Source: Cyanobacteria bacterium UBA11370
GTDB taxonomy: Bacteria; Cyanobacteriota; Cyanobacteriia; Cyanobacteriales; Coleofasciculaceae
NCBI GenBank assembly: GCA_003486645.1
Contig: DNGI01000123.1
Location: 1 to 10,512, forward strand
Reading direction: 5' to 3'
DNA: 10,512 nt
Made by a program: the position numbers and the translations under genes. The number at the start of each line of letters is the position of its first letter. The stretch's first letter is position 1. Below are positions 6,926 to 10,512 of the stretch, one piece after another. The notes below the pieces were generated by a model. It saw nothing but the letters and a program-made list of their open reading frames with translations. It made no database searches and was not told where the DNA came from.

Positions 6926-7135
6926 TCAGTACAAACCAGGAATCAGCTTTTTGACCCGTTGCTGGTAGTTTGAGTATTCTGGGTATTTCTCACTCAGCAC
7001 TCTTAAAAGAGAATCTATCCCCCCGACGCGGGGGGAAGATAAGGAAGAATTTTTTTCACGGGAGAACCAGAGGGGTAGAGCCGTTGTTTTTCGACTTGTT
7101 AAGATTGGTTCAAGATTCTGAGTCCTAACCAACAA
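6926..7135 (-). pseudogene. Possible C-terminal remnant of a small methyltransferase (ICMT-like)
   Basis: This frame ends in YSNYQQRVKKLIPGLY, preceded by LLRVLSEKYPE. Isoprenylcysteine carboxyl methyltransferase-like membrane proteins commonly end in a pattern of this kind (YxEYxxRVxRLIPGLY/W). The matching part is only about 27 residues (roughly 6929-7009). Upstream the frame passes through a G/C-run hairpin and shows no membrane segments or cofactor motif, and ybaB starts its 3' flank just beyond. A complete methyltransferase is therefore absent. I read it as the tail of a decayed gene left within the cluster. The alternatives are a chance ORF or a DUF1295-type tail. Confidence 0.35.
7018..7036. 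repeat. GC-rich hairpin, TCCCCCCG / CGGGGGGA
   Basis: An 8-bp perfect stem (7018-7025 with 7029-7036) closes a three-base loop ACG. It stands out from the AT-rich surroundings. It lies within the spacer between ybaB and the small coiled-coil gene and interrupts the presumed methyltransferase remnant. On the plus strand a run of seven T starts about 14 bases later; on the minus strand, the direction of the cluster, no T-run follows directly. It may be an inserted palindromic repeat or an attenuating structure. Confidence 0.5.
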
Positions 7136-7147
7136 CCAACAACCAAC
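7127..7147 (-). repeat. 3 x AACCAAC (TTGTTGG family) abutting the ybaB stop codon
   Basis: Three perfect units, the reverse complement of TTGGTTG, begin two bases after the ybaB stop codon. This is the same heptamer as in the long array at 8-119, found again about 7 kb away and again at the 3' end of a minus-strand gene. Confidence 0.85.
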
Positions 7148-7148
7148 A

Positions 7149-7499
7149 CTACATCCCTGGAAGATTTAATCCACTGGTAAGTTCTTCCATCCGTTCCCTC
7201 ATGGTCGCGGTAGACTTATTGTAGGCATCTTTCATTGCCTCAGTGACGGTTTCTGAAAGTGCTGCTGCTCCCTTGTTGATGGCATCAGCAGAAATTTCGA
7301 CTCGCAGGGGTTCTTGGTTGCCACTCATGACAACTTTAACGCTGCGATCGCCCGATAAGCCTTCTATTTCCATTTGCTCCAATTCTTCTTGAAGCTGTTT
7401 TGCGCCTTGCTGAACTTGTTGGGCTTTTTTGAACGCTTCGGTTAGTTCTTTCATTTTGCCTAAACCGAAACCAAATCCTTGTCCTTGTCCTTTGGTCAT
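7149..7499 (-). CDS. YbaB/EbfC-family nucleoid-associated protein
   Basis: A 116-residue small DNA-binding protein of the YbaB/EbfC family, whose members form dimers and bind and bend DNA as nucleoid-associated proteins and regulators. The sequence has a Gly-rich N-terminus ([15 protein letters not shown]), a long N-terminal helix (about 15-45) rich in Gln, Lys and Glu (KKAQQVQQ), a central beta part ([16 protein letters not shown], about 54-69) and a C-terminal helix with AMKDAYNKS and MRERMEEL. Length and order are normal for the family. It lies 82 bp downstream of murB on the same strand, so co-transcription with murC and murB is likely. No Shine-Dalgarno is evident before the ATG at 7499. 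The stop is followed by the heptamer repeat. HIP1 site at 7344. Confidence 0.93.
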   Translation of the reverse strand: MTKGQGQGFGFGLGKMKELTEAFKKAQQVQQGAKQLQEELEQMEIEGLSGDRSVKVVMSGNQEPLRVEISADAINKGAAALSETVTEAMKDAYNKSTATMRERMEELTSGLNLPGM

Positions 7500-7581
7500 A
7501 ACTGGTTTTATTAATCTGAGTTGGACGGGTGTATCCTTGGTAAGTCTTGATCTTAGTACCGCTCCAGTCAGTGTAACATCC

Positions 7582-8556
7582 TTAAACCGACTGAAACTCC
7601 CCTAAGATTCTCACTTCTGGCTCTAACCAGAGTGACCAATGCTGTTCAACTTGCTGCTGAACGTGGTGGATGAGTTGGAGGATATCACTCGCTTGGGCAC
7701 CGCCACAGTTGAGGATAAAGTTAGCATGACGTTCCGCAACTTGAGCGCCGCCAATTTTATACCCTTTTAGGCCAAGTTGTTCAATCAGCCATCCCGCCGC
7801 ATGGGATTCAGGGTTACGAAATACACTTCCACAGCTTGGTAAATGATAAGGTTGGGACGTGCGTCGTTGGTCTAAATGTCGAGTTGTTGTTGCCCGTACT
7901 TGTTTGGGATCACCGCCAGGTTTCAACTGGAAGGTTGCTTCACTGACTAGCTGATCGCTACCTTGCAAAATTGAAGTACGATAACTAAATCCCAACTTTT
8001 CGGGAGTGAGTCGTTCAACGGTGCCATTAGCTGAGAGAGTCTCAACATTAACCAGCAAGTCAGCCGCACAGCTATTATGGGCACCTGCATTCATCACGAC
8101 TGCACCCCCCACCGTACCGGGGATACCCACAGCCCACTCTAATCCTTCCCAACCCCGCTCTGCGGCTTGCCATGCCAGACGGGCAATGGGTTCTCCCGCT
8201 CCCGCTGTCACGGTTCCTGTTTCGAGGTCAAAGTGAGTATAGCGTAGGTGGCGGGTACAAACAACTAAACCGGGTAAGCCCTGATCGCTCACCAAAAGAT
8301 TAGAACCTGCGCCCAAGAGGGTTAGGGGTAAGCCTTGGGAATACGCCCACTCAAAGGACGCTTGCAGGTCTTCTAAGCGCCGGGGAGCGACATACCATTC
8401 TGCCGGACCTCCAACGCGAAACGAAGTCAGGCTGGCTAAAGAAACTTGCGATCGCAAAGGGCAATCGGTTCCGGGCAAGTAAAGCTGGGGTTGGTAAATG
8501 GTTTTTTTCCGGGTCAGTGCGCTGGTCACACCAGGGGAGTTATAGGAAAGGGTCAT
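7582..8556 (-). CDS. murB: UDP-N-acetylenolpyruvoylglucosamine reductase MurB
   Basis: A cytoplasmic FAD- and NADPH-dependent enzyme that reduces UDP-GlcNAc-enolpyruvate to UDP-N-acetylmuramate, the step just before MurC. In the 324-residue form the motifs are FRVGG (46-50), the FAD-binding GAGSNLLV (82-89), [17 protein letters not shown] (134-150), SYRTS (181-185), CGSVFRNP with the catalytic Ser (232-239), RHANFILN (266-273) and EPEVR (302-306) with the second catalytic Glu. All key elements are present. I chose the ATG at 8556; a TTG at 8571 would add five residues (MTCIN), is also in frame, and has no better ribosome site. The gene follows murC by about 94 bp on the same strand and precedes ybaB. 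HIP1 site at 8448. Confidence 0.94.
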   Translation of the reverse strand: MTLSYNSPGVTSALTRKKTIYQPQLYLPGTDCPLRSQVSLASLTSFRVGGPAEWYVAPRRLEDLQASFEWAYSQGLPLTLLGAGSNLLVSDQGLPGLVVCTRHLRYTHFDLETGTVTAGAGEPIARLAWQAAERGWEGLEWAVGIPGTVGGAVVMNAGAHNSCAADLLVNVETLSANGTVERLTPEKLGFSYRTSILQGSDQLVSEATFQLKPGGDPKQVRATTTRHLDQRRTSQPYHLPSCGSVFRNPESHAAGWLIEQLGLKGYKIGGAQVAERHANFILNCGGAQASDILQLIHHVQQQVEQHWSLWLEPEVRILGEFQSV

Positions 8557-8650
8557 ATTAATACACGTCAAAATAATGCCGATTGGTTTTGGGCAGTTGA
8601 GATCGCAGCAAGGCTATTTTTCGACTTGGGCTTGACCCAACTCAGAAGGT

Positions 8651-10186
8651 TTAACTCACTTTCCTCGATGGGTTTCGGTCAGCCGTTTGGTAGAAGTCCA
8701 CCAGTTGGGGGATAATCTGATTGAGATTTCCCGCTCCTAGAAATAGGGCAAGGTCGCCTGGTTGGAGGATTTGAGTTAGACGTTGGCAGACATCCTCCAA
8801 GGTTGGTTCGTAATACACCCTTTTTTGGTGAGCAGCGATCGCTTCTTGTACCTGTTCACCTGTAATTTGCTCCAAGTTGGGTTCACCAGCACTGTAAATG
8901 TCGGTGAGAACAACGAGGTCGGCATTGCCAAAGGACTTAGCAAATTCTGGCAAAAATGTCAACGTGCGGCTATAGCGGTGGGGTTGGAAGATGGCAATAA
9001 TTCGCCGTGGGGATGCAACTTGTAAGCGTGCTGCTGCCAGGGTGGCTTGAATTTCGCTGGGGTGGTGGGCATAGTCATCCACAAAGGTAATACCATGACA
9101 CTGACCCCGAACTTCAAAGCGACGTTTAGCGCCTTCAAACGTAGCGATCGCGTCTGCTATCGTGTTAAATGCCAATCCCAGATGTCGTCCTACGGCTACT
9201 ACCGCTAGAGCGTTACTGAGATTATGTTGACCCAATAACTTTACCCGCAGCTCACCCAAAATGTCATCCCCCTCCCAAACACGGGCCGTGGTGCCATCGG
9301 CCTGATAGGTGACGCAATCTACGCTGTAGTTCGCTCCGCTATCTCGTCGTAGGCTATAACTGATGGTGGGTTTGAGTTGCGATCGCAAGGTTTCGCAGTC
9401 AATGCAACCAACGAGGGTTTGACAGCGATCAGCAAAAATCTGGAAGGTTTCAATAACTTGTTCTAAATTTTGGTAGTGGTCGGGATGATCGAGTTCGATA
9501 TTCGTAATTACACCAATTTTAGGTGATAGCTTGGCTAACGAGCCGTCAGATTCATCGGCTTCAGCAACCAGATAGGGACTATCTCCCAAACGCGCATTAC
9601 CCTCCCAAGCGTCCACTTCACCCCCAACTACAATGGTTGGGTCTAAACCTGCTTGTAATAGCAGGTATCCCATCAAACTACTGGTTGTCGTTTTCCCATG
9701 AGTGCCTGCAACACCGATACTTTGGTGATAATCTTGAAGTAACGCTGCCAGTAAATCTGATCGATGAAAAATGGGGTAGCCCCGTTCTAAAGCCGCTTGA
9801 TACTCAGAATTGATCGAATTAATTGCCGTTGAACAGATGACTTGAGGCAAGCTGGAGGAGAGGGGGTGAGCTAAGGTTGGTTGGGGGGCGGGTGAGAGTC
9901 CAGTCCGCATTCCCAGATCGGGATTAATCCCAATAGCCGTTGCTGATAAGCCTTTCGAGATTGAGTCTGTCTTCGCCCGGAAAAACTCTAAGTTCGTCGC
10001 CCTCTGCTCTCTAAAAAGATGAGCGCCGACAGCCTGCAAACGTTGAGTAATGTGCGTTGAACGAATGTCTGACCCAGATACAGGGAGTTTACGCTTTGCG
10101 AGAACATAAGCTAGGGCTGACATTCCAATTCCACCGATGCCGATGAAATGAAATGGCTTACCACTAAAATCAACAGTATTAGGCAT
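8651..10186 (-). CDS. murC: UDP-N-acetylmuramate--L-alanine ligase MurC
   Basis: A cytoplasmic ATP-dependent ligase that adds L-alanine to UDP-N-acetylmuramate, the first peptide step of peptidoglycan precursor synthesis. The 511-residue product shows the Rossmann motif GIGGIGMSALA (16-26), the ATP P-loop GTHGKTTT (161-168), EADESDGS (209-216), NIELDHPDHY (229-238), HNLSNA (321-326) and DDYAHHP (370-376), covering all three Mur-ligase domains. It is about 20 residues longer than E. coli MurC (491). A Ser/Pro/Leu-rich, low-complexity segment at about 71-113 lies between NLEFF and the conserved PQVICSTAIN, where E. coli-type MurC has only a short linker. The start is well supported: a consensus Shine-Dalgarno lies five bases upstream of the ATG at 10186. 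It heads the murC-murB-ybaB series. HIP1 sites at 8835, 9144 and 9379. Confidence 0.96.
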   Translation of the reverse strand: MPNTVDFSGKPFHFIGIGGIGMSALAYVLAKRKLPVSGSDIRSTHITQRLQAVGAHLFREQRATNLEFFRAKTDSISKGLSATAIGINPDLGMRTGLSPAPQPTLAHPLSSSLPQVICSTAINSINSEYQAALERGYPIFHRSDLLAALLQDYHQSIGVAGTHGKTTTSSLMGYLLLQAGLDPTIVVGGEVDAWEGNARLGDSPYLVAEADESDGSLAKLSPKIGVITNIELDHPDHYQNLEQVIETFQIFADRCQTLVGCIDCETLRSQLKPTISYSLRRDSGANYSVDCVTYQADGTTARVWEGDDILGELRVKLLGQHNLSNALAVVAVGRHLGLAFNTIADAIATFEGAKRRFEVRGQCHGITFVDDYAHHPSEIQATLAAARLQVASPRRIIAIFQPHRYSRTLTFLPEFAKSFGNADLVVLTDIYSAGEPNLEQITGEQVQEAIAAHQKRVYYEPTLEDVCQRLTQILQPGDLALFLGAGNLNQIIPQLVDFYQTADRNPSRKVS

Positions 10187-10190
10187 CTTA

Positions 10191-10198
10191 ACTCCTTA
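10191..10198 (-). promoter_or_regulatory. Strong Shine-Dalgarno of murC (TAAGGAGT)
   Basis: The minus strand reads TAAGGAGT, with the AAGGAG core at 10197-10192 and five bases before the murC ATG. This fixes the murC start and stands out because most other genes in the window lack a clear ribosome site. Confidence 0.85.
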
Positions 10199-10240
10199 CA
10201 CACCACATCACACGAGCCTACTGTGCCAATAACACGCGCT

Positions 10241-10249
10241 ATCATATCA
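10241..10249 (-). promoter_or_regulatory. Candidate extended -10 promoter of murC (TGATATGAT)
   Basis: The minus strand reads TGA-TATGAT, which fits an extended -10 (TGn plus a TATAAT-like hexamer). No well-spaced -35 is seen, although TTGAAA occurs 13 bases upstream of the hexamer. Transcription would start about 50 bases before the murC ATG. Confidence 0.4.
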
Positions 10250-10451
10250 AGAATTGTTTTTTCAAGATATAGCAAATGAGAGATTTATCAGAATTCTCTT
10301 GCCAGAGCTAGCTTTTGCTCTAGATTAGGTTATTGCTCAAGTAGATTTGCCAACCGTGTTATTACTGAATTCGATTTTTCTGTCCACAGATGGTTTTTAG
10401 TATTAAACACAAGCCCCTCTTCTCGATCCGGAAACTTGAGTGTAGAAAATT
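10250..10451. other. Region upstream of murC without a convincing gene
   Basis: This AT-rich stretch holds a short dyad AGAGC/GCTCT (10304-10308 / 10317-10321) and two direct TCTTGA copies upstream of the presumed murC promoter. An open frame on the minus strand from the window edge to 10330 exists, but its N-terminal part is simple Pro/Ser/Leu sequence translated from the purine repeat, and it begins only with a TTG at the edge. I see no gene here. Confidence 0.5.
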
Positions 10452-10494
10452 GGGGAGGGGAGAGGGAGAGAGGGAGAGGGGGAGAGGGGGAGGG
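10452..10494 (+). repeat. G-rich polypurine repeat with seven G-tracts
   Basis: A 43-base all-purine stretch built of GGGAGA-like units. Seven runs of three or more G (10452-10455, 10457-10460, 10464-10466, 10472-10474, 10478-10482, 10486-10490, 10492-10494) are separated by loops of one to five bases, meeting the usual G-quadruplex pattern on the plus strand. It lies about 265 bases upstream of the murC ATG. Confidence 0.85.
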
Positions 10495-10512
10495 TGCATC
10501 CCAAAGTTGCAA

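Noticed and set aside
6760..6954. 64-residue plus-strand frame in the spacer next to the coiled-coil gene
   Set aside because: It is rich in Phe, Leu and Cys, as expected from AT-rich non-coding DNA, has no ribosome site, and overlaps both the start of the small gene and the methyltransferase-like tail.
8557..8571. TTG start for murB adding five residues
   Set aside because: The in-frame ATG at 8556 is a more usual start, the extra residues are not conserved-looking, and neither start has a Shine-Dalgarno.
8446..8715. Plus-strand 89-residue frame across the murB-murC junction
   Set aside because: It is antisense to both real genes, has no family resemblance, and its composition mirrors the opposite strand.
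10330..10512. 60-residue minus-strand open frame at the right edge
   Set aside because: It begins only with a TTG at the window edge, its first third is simple Pro/Ser/Leu sequence from the purine repeat, and the rest has no recognisable motif. A gene end running in from outside cannot be fully excluded.

Overview
The window is chromosomal DNA from a cyanobacterium, most likely a filamentous one; I cannot name the genus. The evidence is a DesA-type acyl-lipid delta-12 desaturase, a PEP-CTERM-tagged hydrolase, eleven exact copies of the HIP1 octamer GCGATCGC (about 0.16 expected by chance in this length), and heptanucleotide tandem repeats of the STRR kind known from filamentous cyanobacteria.

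Layout. Bases 1-355 are repeat-rich intergenic DNA: a 16-copy TTGTTGG array, a short ACTCCCC array, and a near-perfect 25-bp inverted repeat around 113 bases. The right arm of that repeat runs into the 3' end of a minus-strand DegT/DnrJ/EryC1/StrS aminotransferase (356-1504). Next, also on the minus strand, is a secreted alpha/beta hydrolase with a C-terminal PEP-CTERM anchor (1629-2714). A divergent 341-bp spacer separates it from a plus-strand Lhr-like superfamily II helicase (3056-5236). The helicase converges on desA (5296-6348, minus), and a 33-base palindrome in the short gap overlaps the helicase stop codon.

The right half is a minus-strand series read from right to left: murC (8651-10186), murB (7582-8556), ybaB/ebfC (7149-7499), a possible methyltransferase tail remnant (about 6926-7135), and a small coiled-coil protein (6524-6775). 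murC has a strong Shine-Dalgarno sequence and a plausible extended -10 promoter. Upstream of it lies a G-rich purine repeat (10452-10494).

How the genes fit together. MurC and MurB act next to each other in cytoplasmic peptidoglycan-precursor synthesis, and YbaB/EbfC is a nucleoid-associated protein probably co-transcribed with them. DesA desaturates membrane lipids. The aminotransferase probably makes amino sugars for surface polysaccharide or glycoconjugates. The PEP-CTERM hydrolase should be sorted to the cell surface by an exosortase encoded elsewhere. I see no CRISPR array, tRNA, rRNA, transposase or complete defence island. The most unusual material is the repeat architecture (inverted heptamer arrays abutting stop codons), the tagged hydrolase, the remnant in the mur cluster, and an insertion in MurC.
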